DNA of 64,000 nucleotides from Perognathus longimembris pacificus (GCF_023159225.1 NC_063167.1:76119298-76183297), one strand, 5' to 3'; positions 31,498 through 42,554 are shown, counted from the first letter of the stretch. The notes: generated by a model not told the origin, from the letters alone. A program made the numbers and translations.

Positions 31498-31987
31498 TGT
31501 GAGACCCTATCACCCTCACACGTGTTCTGCCCCGTCCCACGGGTGAAATAGCTGGAGTGCGGCCTCACGTGCAAGCCTTGGGTGTGTGTAGTCGCGAGAC
31601 GCCCCTCCTCCCCCCACACACTTAAGAATGAGGACACAGGACACATGGGTGTTCTCGGGGAAAGCTTCTTGGAATTCCGCCGATTTAACCAGGGGAGGGG
31701 TTTATATGACATTAATGGCGGCAGGAAGGGGAGGGATCTGGAGTGGCTAACTAGGTATGGCGATAGGCTGATTATGGGCTGTCCATCAGTGATGTCGCAG
31801 AACTTCCCCCAGAGGCGGAGATCACAGCCCATAGGACCACCCCCTGGGTTCTGAGATGGGAGGCAGGCTAGTTAGAGCGGGGGGGGGGGGGGGGGAGGTA
31901 GGAGTGACTAACAGCCACACAGCCCCAGGGCGGGAGAAGGGGCCGCTTCTCGGGACCGCCCCTTAAAGGTATAGCCAGAGCCCAACA
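31498..31987 (-). mobile_element. 3' LTR of a class II-type LTR element
   Basis: This is a 490-bp LTR, TG..CA bounded, reading on the minus strand as TGTTGGGCTCTGG to GGTCTCACA. It matches the LTR at 37890-38384 with scattered substitutions and indels. It contains a TATAAA on the minus strand (in CATATAAACCCCTCC) and a long G-run (about 31880-31896, plus strand) where the other LTR has mixed sequence. Confidence 0.88.
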
Positions 31988-32004
31988 TCTCCCTCTTCTG
32001 TTTT
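31988..32004 (-). promoter_or_regulatory. Polypurine tract of the LTR element
   Basis: Read on the minus strand, AGAAGAGGGAGA directly precedes the U3 start of the 3' LTR. This is the plus-strand primer site of a retroviral-type element and fixes its orientation as minus. Confidence 0.8.
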
Positions 32005-32845
32005 TCAAAATAGCAGGAGGCGCTGTAAACATAAGGCATATGTAAACATAAAGCAAATATGGATGTAAGGCATATGTGGGGCCTCTCCCACAAGGGGGAG
32101 CAGGTGGAGGGGCCACCCGTTTGGCTCAGTCCAGGGAAAATTGGAGTTCTTAGTCCGTTTCTGCACCACTCAAGATAATGCAGACAGCATTCCCCTCTTC
32201 TGGCGGTGAGGTAGAAGCAGGTTCAAGCTTTGGCGACTCTGGTGGTCCACAGCAGCCAAGGCGCTGGCTGGTAACTTAACACATGTGGTTAGTAAAACAT
32301 TTTATCATAAACATTGAAGGTGCTAAACCCTTACACCTATCTTATAAACATTTTATCATAAGCATTGAGGCAAGGTGTCAAAAAGCTCAACTCCTATTTC
32401 CCTCCAACTGGAACCCCTAAAAGGGAAACAACAATGTAATAATCCTTTCCAGTTCGTTTGCAAAGCTGCAGGCAATATTGCCACAGCAAAACATTGTACC
32501 AGATAGATGCCAAGGCAGAGTCCAGGAAGCAAGCAGGGCCTGCGCTGGTCCACCGCTGATGTACACAGGCAGGTTTCCCATATTTTCATGGAAGAGCAGG
32601 AAGAAATCCACCAAGGTTTCTGTTTTCCTAGAGAGAATAAGGAGAAGACATTTCTCCAGAGCGAATGCTCTGGGCTTAGTTTCCCAATTGGGGAGGGCGC
32701 ATACAAAGCTCCTTCCCGCACTGATTTGGTGAGATTTAAAATTTTTTAGTGTAAATTTAAGATATTTAATGTAAGCATAGCTGTCCTTAACTGTTCATGG
32801 GGGCTGTTCCCCCCCCACTTTTTGTTTTAATTAATGACAGAGTAG
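32005..32845 (-). mobile_element. LTR element internal region, 3' part
   Basis: Sequence between the polypurine tract and an inverted LTR. No retroviral protein motif was recognised in either strand; open frames up to about 120 codons exist but look random. Confidence 0.5.
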
Positions 32846-33590
32846 TGTCAGGGTCTGGCTATACCTAAGAGACAGGCCCCTTCTCCCGCCCTGGGGCTGC
32901 TTGGCTGATTAGCCCCTCCTACTCCCTTCCGGGTTCTACTGGAAGAGATGCCAAACCAGCCCCGCCTCTCGTCTAAAATCACATGTGCCACCATGGCGCC
33001 GGCTGAGCTGGAGGCCGAGCCAAGAGACCAGGCCTCTGCGGGAAGTTCCGTGACATCACTGTGATGGACAGTTCATTAGCCAATCGTTAATACCCAGTTA
33101 GTCCCTCCTCTTCCTGCCGCCATTACTGTTATATAAACCCCTCCCTTGAATAAAACCCTTTGGAAGCTGGTAGACCATCGGACAGCTCCCCTGGAATCTC
33201 CGTGTCCAGTGTCTTCTCTTAAATGTAAGGGGGGAGGGGGCTGGGGATATGGCCTAGTGGCAAGAGCGCTTGCCTCGTATACATGAGGCCCTGGGTTCAA
33301 TTCCCCAGCGCCACATATAAAGAAAATGTCCAGAAGTGGCGCTGTGGCTCAAGTGGCAGAGTGCTAGCCTTGAGCAAAAAGAAGCCAGGGAAAAAGAAGC
33401 CAGGGACAGTGCTCAGACCCTGAGTTCAAGGCCCAGGACTGGCCAAAAAAAAAAAAAAAAGACTTAAATGTAAAGGGGGCTGGGGACATGCGGGGGTTTC
33501 GGCAGCCCTATCTCTTCTCAGCTTAGCCCGACCGGGACATGCTCTGCCCTCCCGTCGGTGGGAGAAGTGTGCAGAGCCAAGTGTCCCCCA
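32846..33590 (+). mobile_element. Third LTR of the same family, inverted, carrying a dID
   Basis: Starting TGTCAGGGTCTGGCTATACC, this aligns with the minus-strand LTRs over CCCCTTCTCCCGCCCTGGGG, ATCACTGTGATGGACAG-type sequence and TATATAAACCCCTCC, and has AATAAA 3' of its TATA box. It is therefore a related LTR in the opposite (plus) orientation. A dID at about 33240-33455 splits it, with CTTAAATGTAA on both sides. The 3' end is uncertain. Confidence 0.72.
33240..33455 (+). repeat. dID inside the inverted LTR
   Basis: A full copy with a short internal duplication of AAAAAGAAGCCAGGGA in the second half. Flanked by CTTAAATGTAAGGGGG and CTTAAATGTAAAGGGGG. Confidence 0.83.
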
Positions 33591-34180
33591 CAATTAGAGG
33601 CTTGGTGTCTCCCCAAGGGGACATGGAAATTAAGCCCGACAGAGGGCACCAGGCTGGGAGTATGGGCGGAGGTCATCTCTTCCGGAGCTACTTCCTGCTG
33701 AAAGGGGGTGAAGTAGTCAGGGGCCCCTGATTTGTCATATGGCCTGGTACCGTCCAGTTTGGTTGGTAAGAGTCCTCATCATTACTACGAGAATGGTTAT
33801 TAGGGCCAGAGGGTGTCATGGTCTCCTCTGGCCAGCTCCTGTAGCTTGGGCACATCAGGAAGTCCGTAGGGCTGGAGCCTCCAGGGTCCAGATCTGCGTT
33901 GGGCACAGCAGTGTAGAAAGATGATGGCCTTGAACTGCAAGTTCCCAGGTGGTGACCTCAGTGAGGGATGTTATCCTGTTAAAAGAGACTTTTGAAAAGG
34001 TCAGGAAAAAGGCTGACAAGTTCACAGGGCTAGTTAACATGAATGACATAGAGCATGCCCTGGGCATAAGCCAGAAAAGTTCCATTGGGAACATAAACTC
34101 AATTGTGGTCAATTACAAGGAAGTAGGGATAGCTGAAGGAAGTGTTTAGTGCTGGTGGGCCAATTTGGAGTAGCCAGTCA
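33590..34180 (+). mobile_element. Internal sequence after the inverted LTR, unidentified
   Basis: A non-SINE stretch that may be internal sequence of the inverted element. A 66-codon plus-strand frame at 33949-34149 (VRKKADKFTGLVNMNDIE, then GISQKSSIGNINSIV) has a protein-like look, but I do not recognise it. No primer-binding site could be assigned. Confidence 0.4.
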
Positions 34181-34186
34181 GAGGCT

Positions 34187-34194
34187 TAAATATA

Positions 34195-34288
<94 letters not shown>

Positions 34289-34291
34289 TAT
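34187..34291 (+). repeat. Compound microsatellite (AAAT)n-(TA)n-(CA)n
   Basis: AAATAAATAAAT runs into TATATATA and then a short CACACACA. The origin is possibly an A-rich retroposon tail. Confidence 0.93.
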
Positions 34292-34504
34292 ATACAACTA
34301 GCAGGAAAAGGAAGATGGATAGGTATGGGCATTAGGTGGGTACAACTGTTCCTCCTGATCTCCTGGCTCTGATTAGTTTTGAAAGGGCGAGACAAGGTGA
34401 CTCTGTTTAGGATGTGATATCATTCTCCTCTTACTCCTCTCCATATTCCTGTTTCCTGGACTGGCTGAGTCCCAGGAGTCCAGGTGCTTGTTGCTGGGAT
34501 ATTA

Positions 34505-34720
34505 ACGCGGTTTGAACTCAGGGCCTGGGCACTGTCCCTCAGTACTTCTGCTCGAGGCTAGTGCTCTACCACTTGAGCCACGGTGCCGCTTTCAGCATTT
34601 CTCTGGTTCTCTTGAGCCAAGCTTCCAGCCTGGCTCTTTGCTGGTTAATTGGGAGATGGAGTTTTAGAGAGATTTTCTGCCCGGGCTGGCTTCGAACTGC
34701 AATCCGAGGAGTTCTAGCCA
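34505..34720 (-). repeat. B1-dID inside the LTR element
   Basis: GGTTTGAACTCAGGGCCTGG to CTGGCTTCGAACTGCAATCC matches a minus-strand B1-dID with a diverged middle. Confidence 0.6.
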
Positions 34721-34739
34721 TAAAAGCCCTTTTTATATC

Positions 34740-35514
34740 CAATTAAAGCAACAAGGAGAACAATAGGAACAGAGCCCACCTGTAACTTGTTGAGAACTGA
34801 CCAACAAACCCTTACCAGAGTTTACACTTAGAGAACAGCAGACTGAATGAGATGAATGAGATCCATGTGCCATCAAATCATATCATTTAACCTTACTGGA
34901 AAGTGGAAGAGAACACAAATAAATGACAATCGAAGGCAAAGGGTTAAAACAATGTAAAAGTCTCAGCTTCAGCAGTGGCTGTGTCTTCCATCCTGGATCA
35001 GCAGGCTTCATTAGCCATGTGTGGTGGGGGCAGGCAGAAGAGATGGGTTGGATCTGGGCGAAGCTGTAGTAGCATCTCTGAGAGTCCTCTGGACAGGCTG
35101 TCACACCTCCTGCAAGATTCTACACAGACTGTTTAAGGACATTTGAAATCCCCCAGTATTTCTTGGTTGGTTGCTCTGAGTACTCTGGCTGCTCAATTCC
35201 TTTATCTAGAAATGTATTTTAAGCCTTTAAAGGTAGAGGCTTTTACATCTTTGCCTCAGCCTTATTTGTATCCGAAAAAACTCTGGAACCCAGGGGGCAT
35301 CTAGCCTCCTGGCTGACTGCATGACCTTTGAGCTCAAATGACAATTTTTCCTTAATGCAAGAATCACAATTACAAAATTAGAAATACTTATCCATTCAGC
35401 TTTCCAATAAATTAGTGAGAAATGTTAGCACATTTTGCCATTTCTTCCTATATACAGAGAATTAATGAGAGTTTACTTTTATCCCCATTAGTGTAATATA
35501 TATATATATGTATG

Positions 35515-35557
<43 letters not shown>

Positions 35558-35920
35558 TTTACAATACTTGCCTGATTATATATAACTTAAGATAGTTAGG
35601 AGTCTTACTTATTACAACACAGTATACACATAGAATTCAGTACCTGAATCATTAAACTGATATCCAAAACAACTATATCATAAGTACTTTTAACAGTGTT
35701 CACCAGAATTACAAACACAAGAAATCCAGTCTCAGCATCTTTGCTTTTCCAATACATCCAAATTGCAAAAATAGCACAGGAATCAAATCACATCAGACAA
35801 ATAAACCTTTTAACCATTTAAAAAAACTTTTCAATTCTTAGTATCTCTCAAGGGGCAGTTTTAGAAATTTCAGTCAAATCATTTATTTTTACCACCAGGT
35901 AAAACAAGAGACAAAAGATG
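34740..35920 (-). mobile_element. LTR element internal region, middle; includes (TA)n
   Basis: No coding domain recognised on either strand. A (TA)n/(TG) microsatellite lies at about 35497-35557. This stretch is bracketed by LTR-element sequence, so it is assigned to the internal region by position only. Confidence 0.45.
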
Positions 35921-35921
35921 G

Positions 35922-36128
35922 GGCTGGGGATATGGCCTAGTGGCAAGAGTGCTTGACCTATATACATGAGGCCCTGGGTTCAATTCCCCAGTACCACATA
36001 CACAGAAAACGGCCAGAAGTGGCACTGTGGCTCAATTGGCAGAGTGCTAGCTTTGAGCAAAAAGAAGCCAGGGACAGTGCTCAGGCCCTGAGTCCAAGGC
36101 CCAGGACTGGCAAAAAAAAAAAAGAAAC
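35922..36128 (+). repeat. dID SINE with TSD inside the LTR element
   Basis: Full copy. ACAAGAGACAAAAGA precedes it and ACGAGACAAAAGA follows the A-rich tail. Confidence 0.84.
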
Positions 36129-36129
36129 G

Positions 36130-37868
36130 AGACAAAAGAAAGGCCTCCATTGGCCTGTTTTACCTAACAGCCTATCTCCATCCTACTCCTCAGAGCTTGA
36201 TGAACTGTCTTGGTGCCAGCTTGTCTTCTTCCATGAATGGACACCCCTTTATGGCTGTCCCACCATGTGGATTCCCTCCAGGGCCTGTGCCACTGTATGC
36301 GCTGGCTAAGCTGCACCTTTGCCGGATCACCCCTCATTTCTGAGGATAGGCACACAGGTCCATCCTAGATTTTTTTTTTCTTTTTGTCCTTTCCTATTGG
36401 CCTTTGCCTGAGAAACCCAAGCAGTTTGGGAACAGACTGTGGAGGCTTCCTGCCACAGTCCACGCAGCTAGCACACATGTTGGCCTGTATCCTATGAAGC
36501 AAAATGTTAATCTTGGGTCAGGAAATTCTGGGTTAATAGTTACATTTGTATAAAATGACTCTAATCCCTCAATCTTAAAGAGTTTATGAGAGCACAGGAG
36601 AGAAAAATGGAAAAGCAAAATCTTAGTCTATACCAAAGAATTGTCATGAACAGATGTACACTTGACTTTTAACATAAGGAATAACAGACTGGTTTTACAT
36701 TATTGTAGTTATACCACATGCTGTATATTAGAACCTTTTGGAGTTTTTCTTAGACACATTTGCTTGCCCCCCAAACAATCCATTTGGGTTAAAAACCTGG
36801 GGTTTTTCCTTGCTGTAACCCCACCTGCAGGCTGCAAGGGAAAGTTTAACACAGAACTTAAGCAAGTTAACGTAGTGGTTAAAGAGGCAAAGAGCTTTTA
36901 AACCAAGATGCTAGATTTTACATATTTTACCCACAAACAGGTAAGACAGACGGACACATACATGCAAATGGCTGTGCACAAGCTTCGGGCGCACTTAGAA
37001 AAATCTCTGAAATGGCCATGTAAGTTTTCTGGAATTCCAGTGGCAAAATAATACCATTTTGCCCATATTTTAGAACCACGTGGTCAGTTAAAAACAAAAC
37101 TTTTTCTAGGAAGCAAAAATTTTCACAGGTTCAGGCTCACAGCAAGACATCTCTCTTATCCTTTGTTCAACAAAAGCTCTGAATTTAAGTGAATCCCCAA
37201 ACTTATGAAACATCAATAACAAAAATCTAAAGCCTTTTTTGTCTCTTTTAAAGCAGATTAGCCAACAACGTGTTAGGTAGGTCAGCAAATTTCCCAGGCC
37301 TCAGAGGCAGGAGGAGAGAGCAGGGGCAGGCTAGCCCAGAAAAACAGCATATGCCGCTGGGCCACAGCTGGCCCAAGCGCCGCCAGGAGGGCCCCTACCC
37401 CCCCAGGCTCGGACACACGAACCCTGCAGCATCTGCTCCCGCCGGCGCCACCACTGCCTTGCCAGGCCTGAGAAGCCAGAAGGGGGAGGGGCAAGTACAG
37501 GCAGCCAGGCCAAACGAGGCGCACGCGGCCGCCTCTCCACCGCGCCAGCCGTGGGACCAGCATCGCCTGCCCCTCTCACTGTGAAGCCACGCGTCTGGGA
37601 CCCGCACAAGAGCTCACCCCCACCCCCGGGCAGCGGAAAATCTGTTCCTCTCCCTAGCAGCCAGTTTAAAAAGGCCAGCAGCATGTTCTGATATCTTTCG
37701 GCTTTTGGCCCGAGTGTCCCAAAAGTCTAATCCGGAATTTTGAAGCATGAATCTACTTTGGCTCTGCCCCACCGTTCCCACCAATGGGGGGGACTACACA
37801 CCTGGAAAACCATCCACGATCCAAGGACTTACTGGTAGCTCAGAATCTACGTTTCCCGTGGGCTTTTC
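36130..37868 (-). mobile_element. LTR element leader/internal region with GC-rich segment
   Basis: This is the sequence immediately downstream of the 5' LTR when read on the minus strand. A GC-rich, CpG-containing block (about 37270-37640) is followed by A/T-rich sequence. Several open frames of 70-117 codons cross the GC-rich block, but none resembles gag. The lack of any recognisable gag, pro, pol or env indicates a non-autonomous or gutted element. Confidence 0.55.
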
Positions 37869-37887
37869 GCCCCACGTCACGGCGTCA
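37869..37887 (-). other. Primer-binding-site-like sequence (tRNA-Lys type)
   Basis: Two bases after the minus-strand end of the 5' LTR, the sequence TGACGCCGTGACGTGGGGC resembles the lysine-tRNA primer-binding sites of betaretrovirus-like elements, with an extra base and a few mismatches. Position and the ACGTGGGGC end support the call. Confidence 0.6.
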
Positions 37888-37889
37888 TA

Positions 37890-38384
37890 TGTGTGAGACC
37901 CTATCACCCTTGTGCGTGTTCCACCCTGTCCCGCACGTGAAACAGTTGTGAGTGCGGCCTCACATGCAAGCCTTGGGTGTGTGTAGTCGCGAGACGCCCC
38001 TCCCCCCACACACTTAAGAATGAGGACACAGGACACACTCGAGGAAAGCTTCTTGGAATTCTGCCGATTTAATCAGGGGAGGGGTTTATATGACATTAAT
38101 GGCGGCAGGAAGGGGAGGGATCTGGAGTGGCTAACTAGGCACAGCGATAGGCTGATTATGAGCTGTCCATCACGGTGATGTCACCGAACTTCCCCCAGAG
38201 GCGGAGATCACAGCCCACAGGACAGCCCTCTGGGTTCCAAGATGGGAGGCGGGTTAGTTAGAGCCGCCTTTCTGGTTCCTGACCTGGAGAAAAGGTAGGA
38301 GTGACTAACAGGCACGCAGCCCCAGGGCGGGAGAAGGGGCGGCCTCTCGCGACTGCCCCTTAAAGGTGTAATGGGAGCCCAACA
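37890..38384 (-). mobile_element. 5' LTR of the class II-type LTR element
   Basis: A 495-bp LTR, homologous to 31498-31987. Minus-strand TATAAA at 38085-38090 is followed by ATTAAA, a variant polyadenylation signal. It ends on the plus strand with GCCCAACA, then the CCAAGA duplication at 38385-38390. Confidence 0.88.
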
Positions 38385-38390
38385 CCAAGA
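38385..38390. repeat. Right target-site duplication of LTR element
   Basis: CCAAGA, identical to 31492-31497. Confidence 0.85.
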
Positions 38391-39056
38391 TATGGAAACA
38401 GCCCAGGTGCCCCATGATAGATGAATGGATCCAAAAACTGTGGTACTTATATACAATGGGATTTTACACAGCCATTAGAAAGAATAAATTAATGGCATTT
38501 TCAGGGAAGTGGATGAACTAGGATCATGTTGAATGAGGTAAGCCAAGATCAGAGAGGCAAACAGCACATGTTTTCCTTGATACATGGGAGTTAGATTTAA
38601 AATGCATCCAGATATGAAAAATTATACAGGATTTAGACACTCATAGTGACACCAAAATGATAGGCTTAGGAGAAAATCACTGAGTTGTAATACCCAAGGA
38701 CCTCCTCATATGTATATAAAATAATATATACTGAAATGAACTCCAGAGACAAGGCAACAAAAGACCTTTTCTTAATTTGTATTTTCATTTTTAGATGAGT
38801 CTGTTTTTACCTCATACAGTGTGCACATCTGTGGGAAGGTGGGAGAGGGCACAGAATCAGTGGAAAATAGGTGAAAATATGCCAGTGGAAGTGAACCAAG
38901 CAACTCATGGGCAGAGATAGGAGGGAGGAAATGAAAGAGAATGAGGGAATGAATGCTACTAAGCAAAATGAAAGAAATGTACCTAGTATCTGACAAATGA
39001 AAGGTAATCCTGCTGTATATCACCTCTAAAACAACAATAAAGTAATTTTTTAAAAA
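38391..39056 (+). mobile_element. Older L1 fragment, right part
   Basis: TATGGAAACAGCCCAGGTGC continues the L1 broken at 31491 and runs through ATGAATGGATCCAAAAACTG into a 3' UTR ending ACAATAAAGTAATTTTTTAA. It is a different, older subfamily than the 30.2-kb L1. The SINE it entered resumes at about 39057. Confidence 0.82.
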
Positions 39057-39665
39057 ATCCCAGAGATAGTGCCCAGGCCCTGAGTTCCAGCCCCATGACT
39101 GGTAAAAATAAAAAATAAAGGAGGGCCGGGAACGTGACTTAGTGGTAGAGTGCTTGCCTTGCATGCATGAAGCCCTGATTCCATTCCTTATTACCACATC
39201 AACAGAAAAAAATGGAAGTGGTGCTGTGACTCAAGTGGTAGAGTGCTAGCTTTGAGCAAAAGAAGCTCAGGGACAGTGCCCAGGCCCTGGGTTCAAGTCC
39301 CAGGACTAGCAAAAAAATAAAAGGAGCTGTGGCTTGGTGGTTCATGCCTGTTCAGGAGGCTGAGATGTGAGGATCGTGGTTCAAAGCCCAGCCCAGGTAG
39401 GAAAGTTCTTGAGATTCTTATCTCCAATTAACCACCAGAAAACCAGAAGTAAAGCTGTGGCTCAAAGTGGTAGAGCACCAGCCTTGATCAAAACGAGTTA
39501 GGGGCTTAGAGATAGGGCCCAGTGCCTGAGTTCAAGCCCTATCACTGACCAAAAGCTAAAGAATAAAGAAGGAGGTGTTGGAGGTGTGGCTCAGTTGGTA
39601 GAGTGGCAGCCAATGAATGAAAACATCAGGTACTGATTTGAGTTCTAGTTAGACCATAAAAAGAA
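39057..39665 (+). repeat. 3' part of the split dID, then dID, B1-dID and ID copies
   Basis: About 39057-39104 completes the SINE begun at 30048. About 39123-39330 is a dID, about 39335-39560 a B1-dID, and about 39573-39660 an ID-like remnant. Confidence 0.72.
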
Positions 39666-39749
39666 ATAAGGCAAGAATATGACTATACTTGCAGTGCTTG
39701 CAGACATTAATTTTGGAAATATTAAATCTCTCTCTCTCTTTTTATTTTT

Positions 39750-40450
39750 CCCCCAGTCCTGGGTTTGAACTCAGTACCTGTGCACTGTCCCAGAGCTTCT
39801 TTTGCTCAAGGCTAGCACTACCACTTGAGCTACAATTCCTCTTCCGGCCTTTTCTGTTGATATGGTACTAAGGAATTGATCCCAGGGCTTGGTGCATGCT
39901 AGGCAAGCACTCTATCACTAAGCCACATCCCCAGCCCTATTAAGCATATCTTTATTTTTTTTTTATAAAGTAATGCTACAAAGAGCTTTATATATGCTTA
40001 CCAACTGAATAACTCAAAGGAAATGAACTTTTTTTTTTTTTTTTTTTGGCCAGTCCTGGGCCTTGGACTCAGGGCCTGATCACCATCCCTGGCTTCTTCC
40101 CGCTCAAGGCTAGCATTCTGCCACCTGAGCCACAGAGCCCCTGCTGGCCGTTTTCCATATATGTGGTGCTGGGGAATCAAACCCAGAGCTTCATGTGTAG
40201 GAGGCAAGCGCTCTTGCCACTAGGCCATATTCCCAGCCCTTTTTTTTGTTTTTTATTTTATTCTTTTTTTGCCAGTCCTGAGCACTGTCCCTGGCTTCTT
40301 TTTTGCTCAAGCTCAAGGCTAGCACTCTGCCACTTGAGCCACAGCGCCACTTCTGGCCGTTTTCTATATATGTGGTACTGGGGAATTGAGCCTAGGGCCT
40401 TATGTATACAAGGCAAGCACTCTTGCCACTAGGCCATATTCCCAGCCCTT
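39750..40450 (-). repeat. Three dID SINEs, one nested by site duplication
   Basis: Copies at about 39750-39938, 40028-40240 and 40255-40450. TTAAGCATATCTTTAT appears after the first (about 39940) and after the third (about 40449), marking a duplicated site around the inner insertions. Confidence 0.76.
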
Positions 40451-40840
40451 AAGCATATCTTTATGCCATAATTTCAAAACTAAAATGACAGAACAATTCC
40501 GTGGACAGTACACCTTATCAGAGCTAACACAAATGAGTGGAAAAATTGAATAGTCTGATCTGAGAGAAATTACATTTGCAGTTTAAAACATCCTTTCAAA
40601 GGATACTGCAGGCCAGATGTTTTACCTTACTGGTAAATGCTAGCAAATATTGGAGGAAGAAATAGTATCAATTTTGAAGAAATTTTTTTCAAAAAATAAG
40701 AAAAACCAATAGTTCGTTTTATCAAGCCAACATAACTATTATATGGTAATTTGACAAGAATATTGCCTGAAAAGACTACAAACTGGCAATACTGTTATGG
40801 AAAAGGATTTCTTGCCTTTTCCTAGTGACTTAGACAGCCT
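40451..40840. other. Unique intergenic sequence
   Basis: A/T-rich sequence; I see no gene, RNA or repeat in it. Confidence 0.5.
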
Positions 40841-40844
40841 TGCT

Positions 40845-41495
40845 GTTTTGTTTTGTTTTATTTTTGTTGTCTGTCCTGAGGTTTGAATTCTGGGCCTCAA
40901 CACCGTCTCTACACTTATTTTGCTTAAGCTTAGTAGTCTATCACTTGAGCCAGAGTTCTACTTCCAGCATTTTGGTGGTTAATAAGAGAAAACAATCTCA
41001 TGGACTTGAACCTCACAGAGATAGGATTATAGGTGTGAGCCACCAGCAAGCACCTGGCTGTCCATGAACTTATTCTTTATGCTAGTCCTGAGGTTTGAAC
41101 TCAGGGTCTGTAAGTAAGAGTCTCACAGACTTCCTGACATGGCTGGCTTTGAACTGTGATCCTCAGATTTCAGCCTCTTGAGTAGCTACCATTATAGGCA
41201 TGAACCTGTAGCTAGGATTACAGGCCTTATGCTGAGGCCCAGCGCAAACTTATTTTAAATAATTAAATTATGTTACACACAAATACTATATTTTCCTCCA
41301 GCTTTGTTATCAAAGTATGTTGAAAATTTGTATTGAGTAGAAACAAGGCAAGAACTCTTGCCACTAGACCATATCCCCAGCCCTAGAAACATTTCTTTTT
41401 TTGGCCAGTCCTGGGCCTTGAACTCAGGGCCTGAGCACTGTCCCTGGTTTCCTTTTGCTCAAGGCTAGCACTTTGCCATATCCTCAGCCCCCTAG
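40845..41495 (-). repeat. B1-dID copies and dID fragments
   Basis: About 40845-41060 and 41085-41250 are minus-strand B1-dIDs. About 41352-41388 is a dID 5' stub (CTCTTGCCACTAGACCATAT). About 41396-41492 is a dID with a large internal deletion. CCTAGAAACATTT occurs after each stub, so the second inserted next to the first. Confidence 0.62.
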
Positions 41496-41556
41496 AAACA
41501 TTTTTAAATGTCTAAGTTTTTAAAGAAATAATTTGGTTATAAAAATTTGTGTATTG

Positions 41557-41760
41557 GGCTGGGAATGTGCCCTAGTGGTAAAGTGCTTGCCTCGTATACA
41601 TGAAGCCCTGGGTTCGATTCCCCAGCACCACATATACAGAACACGGCCAGAAGTGGCGCTGTGGCTCAAGTAAGTGGTAGAGTGCTAGCCTTGAGCAAAA
41701 AGAAGCCAGGGACAGTGCCCTGAGTCCAAGGCCCAGGACTGGCCAAAAAAAAAAAAAAAA
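41557..41760 (+). repeat. dID SINE
   Basis: Full copy with a 4-base repeat AAGTAAGT in the second half and a shortened tail. Flanks share TTGTGTAT/ATGTGTAT. Confidence 0.78.
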
Positions 41761-42298
41761 TGTGTATCATATAGTATTTATACAAATTCATGGGATTCAC
41801 TGTGTTATTTTCATACATCATACAGGAAGTCCATCTATTCTGCCTCTTTCCCTCTAGGCCACCATTTCCCTAGCACTTTTCTCAGCCCCTACTAATTCAT
41901 CTACTTTTAGGTATTTTCTACTTTCAGGGTTTTTAAAAAATTGTTTTTCTGAGTGCATTTTAGGATACACATGCAGGTAATACAAATAGCCACTAGAGGG
42001 CACCAGCCACTTACATAACAACAAGCTGCCTTATGTCTCCCTAAATCAACCAAGAGTTCTTTGGTAAATGCCTTATTAAATATATTCCATTTTATTTGTG
42101 ATGTGTAGTGATATATAAACATAAAATCAAGCAGAACAGTAACTATATTTCATTGTTGTAAAAATGTCTTTTGTGGTCTTCATTACAAGGCAAAGAGACT
42201 AGGTCAGAGTTCAATTTCTTTTTTAGCTTTTCTTTGCTTGGCCCTCAGCTGTGAAGTTTATCACATTTTTTATTGATGATATGAATGACAGTAATTTT
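41761..42298. other. Unique intergenic sequence
   Basis: No gene or repeat recognised. Confidence 0.45.
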
Positions 42299-42495
42299 TT
42301 GCCAGTCCTGGGGCTTGAACTCAGGGTCTGAGCACTGTCCCTGGCTTCTTTTTGCTCAAGACTAGCAATCAATCTACCACTTGAGCCATAGTGCCATTTC
42401 TGGCTTTTTCTGTATATGTGGTGCTGAGGAATCGAACCCAGGACTTTATGCATGCTAGGCAAGCACTCTACCACGAGGCCACATTCCCAGCCCAT
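42299..42495 (-). repeat. dID SINE with TSD
   Basis: ATGAATGACAGTAATT flanks both sides (about 42283 and 42494). Confidence 0.86.
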
Positions 42496-42554
42496 GAATG
42501 ACAGTAATTATAATAATTGACTTTAGAGTATTCATAGTTTTCTTTGCCTTCTTT

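Noticed and set aside
31407..31832. 141-codon minus-strand frame across the LTR boundary
   Set aside because: It runs from the LTR into L1 sequence across the insertion joint, so it cannot be an ancestral gene.
37331..37684. 117-codon minus-strand frame in the LTR element leader
   Set aside because: All frames are open across this GC-rich block; the peptide is Gly/Arg/Pro/Trp-rich with no gag-like feature.
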